From contig JALGPY010000007.1 of NCBI GenBank assembly GCA_023055425.1, positions 19,912,001 to 19,976,000 of the forward strand: a DNA stretch of 64,000 nt, read 5' to 3'. How positions within the stretch are numbered: position 1 is the first letter of the stretch; each line of letters begins with the position of its first letter. The notes below the pieces were generated by a model, which did no database searches, was not told where the DNA came from, and was given only the letters and a program-made list of their open reading frames with translations. Source of the DNA: Linanthus parryae (lineage: Eukaryota; Streptophyta; Magnoliopsida; Ericales; Polemoniaceae). Below, piece after piece: positions 30,786 through 42,000 of this stretch. A program made the position numbers and the translations under genes.

Positions 30786-32839
30786 ATGGCAGCCACTTCA
30801 ACCGCCGCAGCTCTCCGAACCGCCGTCTCCTCCGCCGCGAAACTCTCTCCCACCACCACCACCACCGCGAGGAATCTAATCTCCTTTAAGCGATCGAGCT
30901 CTTTCCTCAGTCACAGCAAGCTCAGTGTCGCGGCTTCTCGAGGCAGATCGTTCACTTGTAAGAGCCAGAGCGGCGATTCTGCCAGATCTAGCGGTGAGAA
31001 ACTTCGTTTGGAGGTGAATTTGAGATTGAATTGTTTGGCTGTTTAGCGATCGTTGCTTTATTTGAGTGTTTGTGTGTGTTTGTGTTTGGTCAGGTGAAGT
31101 TCAGGAGCTGAGTGTGTATGAGATCAACGAGCGTGATCGGGGGAGTCCGGCGTATTTGAGATTGAGCCAGAAGAGTGTTAACTCTCTCGGCGATCTCGTC
31201 CCTTTCAGCAACAAGGTATAAAAACACTCAGCTACAGCTACTCATCTTGATTGAATTCTCCGATTAGTCGTGATTTTAGAAAGTGAGAGCGTGTTGCTTT
31301 TTTATTTATATGATTTATATCCTCAAAAGTTCGAGGATTCCATTTCCATACCACTCCGTCCCAGCTCTTTCTACCCAAGCTGACTTTTTGACTCGTATCT
31401 GGGTCACTTTGACCGGGTGATTTTGATAGCAAAATAATACGATTTTTTGATAATTTTTTTACCGTATTATAGAGAAACTTTTACTCTACAATACCATAAA
31501 AAAATTATCGAAAAATTGAATCGGCTTGCTATTCAAATCAACAGGTCAAAGTGACCAAGTGAATAGTGTCAAAAGTCAGTTTGGGTAGAAAGAGCTGGGA
31601 CAGAGTGGTACCTGATTCTGGAAAAGTCTTTGAGGTATTTAAACAGCTCTGCTGACAGCAGAAACACTTTCAAACAATACTTTAGTTTCTTAATCTTATC
31701 GACGGTCTAATTCTTGTATTTACTATTAACATGTGACACCGAGTCACTGACAGTAATGATATACTTTTAAAATAACGACTATAACGTGTAACACTTGCTA
31801 CGCAGAAACATCGCCAAACTAGACTTTAGTTTCTTATCGTCTGACCAACGGTGTAGTTTTTTTTGCTTATTAACAAGTGACATTGAGTCTGACGCTAAAT
31901 ATTTTTAAACTAACAACTATAACGTGTGACGTTGTCTACGCTAAGTTTACTTTATTAAATTAACAACTAGCCAGTTTAGTATACATTCTTAAAGTTAGTT
32001 TTGGTGCAAAAGTTCCCTAAACTCTATAAAAGCAACTTACTTTATAAAAATAACAACTAACCAGTTCGGTGAACTTCATTAATTTTATTTTACTGCGGTA
32101 ATATCTGCTCATCTTAATTGAGTCTATAAATTATGAGTAAAGAAATAAATAAAAGTAATGGGGTGAGAGAGGCTCGAACTCTCGACCTCAGGATCACTCA
32201 GAAGCTATGAGACCTACGCGCTAGCCAACTGCGCCACCACCCCTTGGTGTTCATATGCTAAATTTCTTCAACACATCCTGAGAACCCATTCCTAACATGA
32301 AAAATGTTTAACTCATGCTTTCAAGGGTTTACAAATTCCTGGTACTAGACATCATGTTTGAATGGTTAGTAAAATGGTAACAATATCCAGAGGAAAACAT
32401 ACACAAAACCTAAACATTTCTTGCATCCATCTCACAGGTCTACAGCGGCGACCTCCAGAAGCGGGTAGGAATCACGTCCGGTCTCTGCATTCTGATCCAA
32501 AACGTGCCTGAAAAGAAAGGTGACCGGTACGAGGCTATTTTCAGCTTCTACTTTGGTGATTACGGCCACATTGCTGTCCAAGGCCCGTACCTGACCTACG
32601 AGGACACCTACCTGGCCGTTACTGGCGGATCAGGCATCTTTGAGGGGGTGTCCGGTCAAGTGAAGCTGCAGCAGCTGATATTCCCCTTTAAATTGTTCTA
32701 CACTTTCTACTTGAAGGGGATTCCCAACTTGCCGGCCGAGCTTCTAGGTACGCCGGTGCCGCCGTCGCCCGCGGTGGAGCCGTCGGCGGCAGCGAAGGCC
32801 TGTGAGGATGGGGCCACAATTGTGAACTTCACAAACTGA
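30786..32839 (+). CDS. AOC: Allene oxide cyclase, chloroplast
   Basis: Exons by GT-AG sites and family alignment: 30786-30993, 31094-31215, 32438-32839; joined length 732 nt, 243 residues. The first 60-65 residues are Ser/Ala/Thr-rich, as in a plastid transit peptide, ending near [12 protein letters not shown]. The mature part has family blocks [79 protein letters not shown] and [19 protein letters not shown]. The enzyme is a plastid trimer that turns unstable 12,13-epoxy-octadecatrienoic acid into cis-(+)-OPDA, the jasmonate precursor. Three exons and the length fit plant AOCs (about 240-255). The second intron hosts a MITE and a tRNA gene. Confidence 0.96.
31351..31608. mobile_element. Stowaway-type MITE, copy 5, in AOC intron 2
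   Basis: 258 bp, ends CCACTCCGTCCCAGCTC and complement, flanked by TA (31349-31350, 31609-31610). Close to copy 3 in sequence. Confidence 0.92.
32159..32243 (-). tRNA. Elongator tRNA-Met (CAU) with intron
   Basis: The minus strand folds as a tRNA: acceptor GGGGTGG pairs with CCTCTCTCACCCC end bases, D-arm GCGCAGTTGGCTAGCGC, T-arm with GAGTTCGAGCC, discriminator A. The anticodon CAT is followed by A and an 11-nt intron GCTTCTGAGTG; 74 nt after splicing. This is the plant elongator tRNA-Met design, which typically carries an intron. It lies antisense inside AOC intron 2. A TTTT run follows about 10 nt downstream, a plausible Pol III terminator. Confidence 0.93.
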
Positions 32840-34240
32840 GAATGAATGGGGAGTGATTGGGACATGATATCAGTGTGGTGGGGAGGAGCAATAATGGGTC
32901 ACTTCAGTTGCTGTACCAGTTGTAGTTGTGTGATGATAGTGACAGTAGTGCCTTTTTGTTCATGATACAAGGATGTGGTTCGATTTGGCAATAACTTTGT
33001 GTAGTGGTGGTGTGTGTTGTCGGTCATGTAATTTGGAGTTTGAGATTTATCGAAATTCGAATTTGTCAATTTTATTAGACCCGAAATTGAAATTCAAGCA
33101 TAGGAACATGCGGAGGCCAAACAAGAAAAAGGGACAAATTATCGATTTAATGCCAATAAAGTACTACGTATTCACAACCATGGAAAAAACATGTTTTTTT
33201 TTTCCTAAAAAGACAAAAACCATGGAAAAAAACATCCAACCGTGGAAAATATGAAATACTCACCTAAGTCACTTAAAAAGGGAGCGAGAATGGGAGCCTG
33301 AAAGCGATAAAATCTACAAATGTTGTATATGAGAAATACACGAGAACGTCTATATAAATTATATATTTAATACTATTTTAAATATAAACATATTATAAAC
33401 TGAACTTTTGAATATTCTAGATATCATGAGACAAGTTAATCCACCCAAGCAAGTGATGTGGATCTGAATCTACCTATAGCTATCATTAACCTTCTTGCTA
33501 TATGATACCTGTGTGAGCCCCTTCTCTAGTAATTAGACCAGAACCCCCACCCCCGCGAGGGCCTTGGCGATTCTTACCCTAGCCACCACTCAACTATACT
33601 TCCCCCGGACTCACTGTGTGTGCAGCATCGAGGTACACGGTGCCGCAGCCTGTTGTATCTCCCCGGAACCTGAAGTTTAACTGAATTACATAAAAACCCC
33701 TACACAAAAGTACTCCAAATGCCAAGAATCTTCATAACGGTCCCCAAGTTGGCTTTGTGATTACTATTTTACCATTTATACACCGACTTGGTCAAACCAT
33801 CATATACCCATAAGTCAAAGTTTCAGAAAATGGACTTTACCTACTCCAAATGACATTATAAGCAATTTTCATGAAGAATCCTAAGGGTAGAGATGTCTTT
33901 AAGATGATCAAATCAGAGGCCAAAGATAGAAAAAATCAACTCTCAACCAGTCAACTTTGCATCCAATTTGATCAACTTAGCAAGAGCTTGAGAAATCTGA
34001 AAAGATGATTTTGAATATGGAAGTTTGAGAATTCCAAAACATATTTGGTATAACAAAAACTCCAAATACACAATGAGATATGATTGGTTAAAATTGACGG
34101 AAATATTGATTCCATAGGCAGAATGTTACTGCGGTTGCATGGTACTCGCTTTGGACAATGCAAATCATTTACAAAATTCATCACGACTCAGAGGGAAAGA
34201 ATTGTAGTCCTCATCAAAAGAATACATAAAGAAGAAAATA
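32840..34240. other. AOC 3' flank and spacer
   Basis: The first few hundred bases are probably AOC 3' UTR. No further gene is recognised; a GC-richer island (about 33500-33690) has no match I can name. Confidence 0.4.
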
Positions 34241-34244
34241 ACAA

Positions 34245-34733
34245 ATATAAGAGGGGAATTTAGAAGCCGGCAACAGAAAACCGGCATCCTCCCACCCATC
34301 CTCGGCCAGACCGCCGGGCACCGCTCGCTAAGGCGACCATCCTCCACGTGGCGCACCAGCAACCGATTCGTCGCTACATCATCAATCTTTGTCGGCGTTC
34401 AGAGATACTATCGTGGAAGAGTTGAACTCTCTGTTTGCAGACGTGGAAGACTTGAAATGCTTCACCGTAGTCTTAGTGTTATCTCTTTTGGTATTATCTT
34501 CATTTTTTTACACTTTGGGGTCTTAGTCTTTTATTTAGTTTGGGTTAACCCCTTTGGTTCGTGTAATGTGCAATAGTCTCCCTTTAGCTTTCTAGTGTCG
34601 TTGTGTAGTACGGTTAGGTTATTTCCTACACACTGCATGTACTCCGCTGTGGCGACAAAGGCCTCCAGACGTTTTCACTGTACACCAGACCTAGCTGTAT
34701 CTTTTATTAATGAAATTTCTTACCTTTGATTAA
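34245..34733 (+). mobile_element. 5'-truncated LINE 3' end
   Basis: It ends with CTGTATCTTTTATTAATGAA, then TTTCTTACCTTTGATT and an A-run, a layout typical of plant L1 3' UTRs. Flanks show an imperfect duplication (AAAGAAGAAAATAAC before, AAAGAAGATGAAAATAAC after). The left border is approximate. Confidence 0.5.
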
Positions 34734-35193
34734 AAAAAGAAGATGAAAATAACTCATATCAAAATTAAACTAAACGAGTTATGAAGCTTGAAAGTGAGGC
34801 ATATTCATTGTCCAACACTTCGAAGATTTTATAAGTATTGACGCTGTTCCAAACAGCAACTTTGAAGCAACTTACAGGGCATCAAATGATGGATCTAAGA
34901 CTCAAACTTGGCATGATCACGAAGATCGTGCTCACATGAATACATATAAGAAACAAGCTATCAATTTCATTGAACACAAATCATATTATGAGGCCTGAAG
35001 GAAACTTTTTGACAGAACCAAACATCATTTTCAGGTAACTTGATGATTCAACTATGATTTATTCTTACACAATTTCTATACGGATTTGGAAATTTTTGTA
35101 AGGCGGCCCATGTTAAATACGAAAGGTAAAAGTTGTGTTCCATATGTTATTTTGAAAATATAGGGGGCCATAGTCCTTGCTGGGTTAGACACA

Positions 35194-35392
35194 TCTAGTG
35201 ACGGACGCAAAAAATATATCATGTAGGGGCCAAGTATATATCATGTTGGACTATAAGAGTTTTTTTTCAAGTTTTGGAGGGGCCAAAGAGCATTATATTA
35301 ATGTATATATTAATATATGAGGGGTGGTAAGTGTAATTTTTATAATCTTGTGGGGGCCATAGCCCCCCTCAGCCACCCACGTGGAGAAATTT
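35194..35392. mobile_element. Possible hAT-like MITE
   Basis: It begins CTAGTGACGGACGC and ends GGGGGCCATAGCCCCCCTC followed by AGCCACCCACG, resembling CAGTGGCGGA-type plant hAT termini like those at 11706. No clear 8-bp duplication was found. Confidence 0.38.
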
Positions 35393-35447
35393 TTTAGTGC
35401 TCCAAAAGATTTGATCGGCTTTACATTCTTAACTCAAATATTGGATA

Positions 35448-35759
35448 CTAGGGGATTACCCGTGCCCGAGGGCACGACCCAAAAAGTAGTGAGAAATTCA
35501 TTGCAGTTGCGAGGTAAAAAGTGAATGACAACACAAAGAGGATGAAATTAGTACAAACCGGAAATTTTTTCGAGCCACCACGTGAGAAGTTCGGGTGAAA
35601 AAGAGTGAAAATGTGAAAATGTGTGGAGGAAGTGGGGGAGAAGTTACAAAAGTGGTGGTTGCCCCTATCTCCAACTTTTATGGGTGGTAGGTGAGATTTA
35701 AAGGCTGGGGTTGTTTTAATCAAACGGTTGAAAAAAAGTCAACCGTTCTAATTTATAGA
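35448..35759 (-). mobile_element. Probable short non-autonomous Helitron
   Basis: On the minus strand the 3' terminus has a stem GTGCCC/GGGCAC (35462-35475), then 10 nt to CTAG followed by a host T, which is the Helitron 3' rule (hairpin, CTRR, insertion at A/T). A plausible 5' start TCTATAAATTAG lies at 35759, next to a hairpin of AACGGTTGA/TCAACCGTT. The base before the 5' TC is T rather than A, so the 5' end is tentative. Confidence 0.45.
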
Positions 35760-36063
35760 ATAAATTGACATTCTCAACTGCGAGCATATTCGACTGAAGC
35801 TTCCTCAAGCTACCTGAGAGGGTGAAAGTGGCTTTTACCCATTTTTCCTACCCTCGACTCACGTGGCATTATTACAACAAGGTTTTCCTCCTTTCCTTCA
35901 TCAAAGTTGGCCTCCTCATGTTTCACGGCCTCCAAAGAAAGTCAAACACTCTCTCCCCTTCTTCGTCTCCTCCGTCTTCTTCACCGATCTCAGTATGCTT
36001 CATTAACCGCCGGCCAAGAACCTAACCTCCGATTCGGAGAAATAACTACCAAATCCACTTCCA

Positions 36064-39000
36064 ATGGTGGTTGTCCAGGCTTGTAAGCTAAATCTCCCCC
36101 AAACCCCCTCCCTCCCCTCCCAACAAATCTCCTCCCTCCTCTTCGATCCCGAAACCCTCTCTCTCGCCCTAATCCACTCCGATTCCTCCATCTCTCTCTA
36201 CCCCTCTCTCTCTCTCCCCTTCTCTCAACCTCTCCCTCCGCCCAAAACCATCGTCCATGGCCCCACCTCCTCCGCCGCCTTCCTCCGCCTCCAGACCTCC
36301 CAAAACCCTAACCCCACCCTCATCTTCGCCGTCGCCTCCCCTCTCCGCAGCGGCTCCGCCGTCCTCCTCCGCTTCTACGCCCTCTCAAAACACTCCTCCC
36401 AATCGTTTCTCTTATGTCGCGTCGATTGCAATCAGAGAGGGCTTGAATTCGACCGTTCAAAGTCCGGGGTTGTGTTCAATGTCAATCATGGGGTTTCTAT
36501 TAAGCTAGCGGGATCGATTAACGTTTTCGCTATGTATTCGGTTTCGAATTGTAAGATTTGGGTTTTTGGTTTGAAATTGGTGGATGGGATTCATGAGAAT
36601 GGGGGAGATGGTGGGGTTAGAGTGAAGCTGATGAAGTGTGGTGTGATTGATTGTTTTAATCCGGTTTTCGCCATTAGTGTTTCGTTCGGGTTTTTGATAG
36701 TTGGGGAAGAGAATGGGGTTAGGGTTTTTGCTCTGAGGCCTCTTGTGAAAGGCCGGGTTAAGAAGAGTGGTAGAGAGGGTAAGAATTCGAGAAAGGGTTT
36801 GAGTAATGAGAAAGCGAAAGGGAATGGAGTGAATTGTCTGAATGGAAGTAAAAGTGGTGGTGGTGAGAAAGCTGTAGCTGTGGAGGTTTCTTCAAATGGG
36901 CATGTTGGAGGGAAGATGGAGAAGCATAGTGATTATGGTAAGCTGTTGGTTCTGTGTCCGATACTGCTTTTGCTTAACTTATTGGCTGGATGTAAAATTT
37001 GCTTTTATACTGTTGATACGTGTTGATAAGGGTATAAGTGTCGTCGAATTCTGGATCTGTTACCATGAAGTCTATCATGAATTGAATGGTATTAATGTAG
37101 GTAATGTCATGTTTGCTCTCGTATTGTTTGCCAGTTGTAAAGCGAAACATTGGGCGTGTATTGTACTATATTTCATGACAGGCTTAACTAATGCCAGACC
37201 CTCCTTCGTTGGCAGAGTTTCTGCTGAAGCTTACAAAATCTGGCTCTTTAATCAGTCTGAATGGTGTTGGCATACCTTGAGTTGTTTTGCCTTCTTCTAA
37301 CGTGTGATTAAAAACTGGTATCTGACATACTTCCCCAAATCGGAACTAAGAGCGCATTATCGATGAGGGAGAAAATCAGTCAATCGTATACGAGGCTTGT
37401 CCTGGTGTACCTACAGTTCTTTTGGATACTTTGCATCTGTCTGGTGTGAGAAAATCATATGCTTATTTGTCCTTTTGCAATGACAGAGAAGTGTGTCTTA
37501 GAGATGCAGCATTTTGTCCATCCTTTAAATTTCTCAACAAATACAAGTTTTGCCATCACATTGGAATGAACGATATCGTCTATCTACTTGCCAAAAAGAA
37601 ACTTATCGAAGAAATCTATGACCCCCACAGTCACATTTTGAGATGTGAATACCAGGTCGCTCGAGGCCCTCTGTAGTTGTCATGCCAAAAGCCCAAAACG
37701 GTATAAAACTGTCTAAACAGTTACTATATTAGTGCCCCATATCAATGTTTCAAATAACGGCCCGTACTGTACCGTACCGCCCGGTTTGGAACGGTAACGG
37801 TAGGCACCGAAACCGGTTCGGCCGGTACGCTACGGGTGATGCTGATTCACGAGCGAAACGCCCGAGACGGACCGATATTCTCGTCTAACGGGCGATACGC
37901 CCCGATATGGCAACAAATCGGTCGGAAAATCAGATGAAGAAGAAGAGAATCCGAATCAGAGGTAGAAGAAGAGCACAAAATATGTAGAGAAAGAGGCAGA
38001 GAGCGAGTGGAAGTGAGAGTTCTTACCGTCGGGGTTGCAATTCCGCCCCGTTGCACCCCGCAATCGCAGATCGCGCTTCGCACCAAGGGACGTTGCTATT
38101 CTGTCTCTCTCTCTCTCTCACACGACTGTCTCTCCACCTCTCATCTCTTTTGTCTCTCTGAAATCTTATCTTCTCTTTTTTTTTAAAACAAAGTAATCTT
38201 ATCTTTAGAGTAGGTAGAGGACCGTAGAAGACTAGGTTTCTTTTTCTTTAATGAGTAAAGGCTGCCTTTGTTTGCATTTTTTCCCAAGTACCAGTAGTTT
38301 TTTTTAGAAAAAATACCAGTAGGTTAATTTATGTTTGGTTTGACTTATTATATTAAAAGCACAAATTTTATTGAATTTTTGGAAAAAAATAGCCACTGTA
38401 ATTGTAATTACTACTAGATTAGTTTATTTATTGATTACAAAAAGTTATCTTTTATCTTAGACAAATTGCTAGGTAATTTTAAATATATTGACATGTTAAG
38501 TGTGTAATTGTCTAAAAATTAGTTAGGCGTGGTCTAAACAACTTGTAAAGGACTACAATTATATTTCATATACAAAATAATGTCTTACAAATATTTTATT
38601 GCATCTTTTGATAACTTTTTCACGTTCACGCGTTTCGTTCCCGATTTCCGTTACGTTTTGTCCGTTACAGGTCAAAACCGTTTTCCGCGACCGTTTCCGA
38701 TACGCCGGCCGATACCGTTATTTAAATCCTTGCCCCATATTCCTTATATTTGGTGCCTTGTAGCTTGTTTACACTAACATAAGAAATAGTCTCTCAAACT
38801 CTTCTCGAAGACCATGTTCATAAACTAAATTGCATTTATTAAGGTGAAGTTTTTTTCTTATCAATTCCCAATTATGTTGAGGAGAGGAATTTACTGGGCC
38901 TTATCCTCGTAAATGCTCATATTTTCCATTAAATTTTCTTGCTATTGCGTATCTTACCCCAATCCAACAGGCTCTTTCTCTTTCATGCCAACATGGTTAC

Positions 39001-42000
39001 AAAAGTTTGTAGATAGTTATATTAGGGCCCCAACGCTTACCTACTCTGACATAACAATAATCTCTTAATCTCTTATCGCTAGAAAGTTTCTCCTTTTCAC
39101 TTCCCAAATATGTTAAACAAAGAACCTTTACTGGGTGCCTTATCCTCGTTAATGCTCATATGTTCCATTAGAAATTCTTTCTCTAGCATATCCTAACCCT
39201 CCAGTTATGATATTTGTCCCAAAGATCATCAACCAGGGCTGCATACTACCTAAAGTACTGGTGGACTGAAGTGCCCTTTTGGCTCATGCGTCACATTAAG
39301 TCTGTTTCTCGACTCTCCTGCTTGTGATTCGCTGAAGACACCTGCTCGCTTCACTAATGGCTCGGAGATGTCAGAAATATATTTGGATGTTACGAGGGGT
39401 GATTCCAGTTGAAATGAGGAAAGGAAGGACTACTATTTCTTCATAACAGTGCTTGTAACGGTCGGGAATGTTTTCTGTTACTTTCTGCATCTTGTCAACT
39501 GACTTTTAGTTATGGTTTCATATCTAATGTCAATCTTCATTAACAAGAATGATGGCTGTGTTTCATGAAGTCATTCCTTAAGGGTGAGCAAATTGTGGCA
39601 AAGTGCCTTAATTTTCTTTAGATTGAAAATATCTTCAAATATTTGCGCATGCAGCAGAACTTTTATCCGTGGAGGAAGGGGTTTAAGCTAGTTGGAATGA
39701 CTTGCCTACCACATGTCCTCTCCCAGCGCACATATAGAGTTGGGTGCCGACCCGCTCGTCTAGAGAAATTTCCTCCACTCCTGGAATCATAGTTGTCAAA
39801 TCAGGATTCAGAGAGTGAATCCAAATTCAACTTTTGTTGAATCGTGAATCGAATTGAATCGTGAATCGTGACGATTCACTTACAATCTTCTTAAACATAT
39901 ATAATAACATATTCCATAAAACTATGAAATGTATGAACATATATTCATATTTCAACAATAAGCAAGCTCAAGTTTTTAGATTACTCACAGCTGATAAGAG
40001 TTGTGCTCACCTAAAAGATAAGATAATGAATGTATATGAAACGTATGTAAAACAAGAGACTATAAGATACCAATAGAATGAAATGTAACATGAAGCGGTT
40101 AGCCTTGGACTTACAAACAATGTATTAGTAAACAAAAATTTTGCTAAGTAGACACAAAACGAGCAAGTATTGTTTTTTGCTCTACATACCTTCTAATATC
40201 TTCGCTAGCTGTGAAATCGAGATTCGGACAGTGAATCAAAATTTCAACTTCACTGAATTGTGAATCGATTAGATTCACCTGCAATCTTTTTTCTTTGAGT
40301 TAATACTTAATAGAGTAACATATTCCATAAAACTGTAAGATGTGTGAACAATATATTCATATTTAAAAAATAAGCAAACAAGTTATTCAAAATTCACAGC
40401 CCTACTCAGTGATTAGGAGCTCTACTCATCTTTTGATACCTTATTCAATCTTATTCATATGTTTATTTTCCTACTTTTGGTCATCAACAAGATAGCGAAG
40501 ATATTGGAAGGTATGTAAAGCAAGAAACTATAAGATATGAAGAGAAATGCAAATAAAAGGAAACTATTAGCCTTAGGAAAAATCTACTAGTTTTATAGAA
40601 ACAAACATTTGTTGCGAAACTGACAAAAAAGTCGAGTTGTGAACGCTCCTTTTTTGGTTTATAGAAGTTTTCATTGCCTATAAACAGCAGACGTAAATGG
40701 GGCAAGTGTTATTGTTTCTTAAAATGGTTCCAACACAATCCGAATCGATGATAATTGTAGAATTTGTTCGAATTGCAATCGAATCTAAGATTTGGTCTCT
40801 TGAATTGGGATACAAATTGATTTTTATTCCATTCAAGATTCATAGAGGATTCACTTGGTTCCGGGGGTGAAACGAATCCAATTGTAGGATATGAATTATG
40901 AATTGTAAGATTAGGTCTATTGAGTAGGGATTCAGATTGATTGTTGATCCATTCGGGGTTTCGTTGAGTTCACATGGTTTCATGGGTGAATAATGGAATT
41001 GTTGGATATGAATCGTGAATTGTAAGATTTTTGACAACTTTGCTTGTTCTCTTTGGTATTTTCTTTCTCCGGTTTTAGGTCTGAAATAGGATATGATGAA
41101 ATCTAAGATTAGGTTGGATTGGAGATTGATTTTTGTTCCATTCAGGATTCATTGAGGTTTAACATGGTTTCATGGGTGAATCGAATTGAATTGTAGGATA
41201 TGAATCGTGAATCGTTATATTCATGACACCTATGCCTGGCGTCAAGGTCTGTTTTGTGTTTGCTTTCTCCACTTTTAGGTCTGAAGTAGTCCACAAGGAT
41301 TCTTTGTCCGCTATAAGCGCTGCTGATAGTGTTTTAGGTCTGTAGTAGAGGATTCACATGGTTTCGTGGGGTTTTTGACAATTGTTTATTGAGGATTCAC
41401 ATGGTTTCGTGGGTGAATCAAATTGACTCGTAGGATACGATGAACTCTAAGATTAGGTCTTTCGGATTGGATATTGATTTTTGTCCCATTCAGGATTCAT
41501 TGAGGTTTAACGTGGTTTCATGGGTGAATCAAATTGAATTGTACGATATGAATCGTGAATAGTTATATTATTGACACCTATGCCTGGCATCAAGTTCCTC
41601 TTTCGTGTTTGCTTTCTCCGGTTTTAGGTCTGAACTAGTCCACAAGGATTCTTTTTCCGCTATAAGCGCTAATGCTAGTGTTATCTATCTGTGTAGTTCC
41701 TTTTCCTTTACTAGAGGCCAGGCACAATCCAAGCCTGGAGTAAATTTTTGGTGCTCACCAAACACCATGTCAGTATCGACATGTGGTGCTCTTCACCATT
41801 AAGATATTCCCACATCACATGAAGGTGGGGGTGTGTGGGAGAGATGAAATAACATCGTAGGAAATTTCTACATCCTACATGGGTAGCTGGTGAACCCCAG
41901 TACTTCTCTCTCATATTCTTGTATCAGTCACTGAATGGTATAGAGCACCACATTTCAATGCTGATATGGTGTTCGTTGGTCAACTAGATATTCTACTCAG

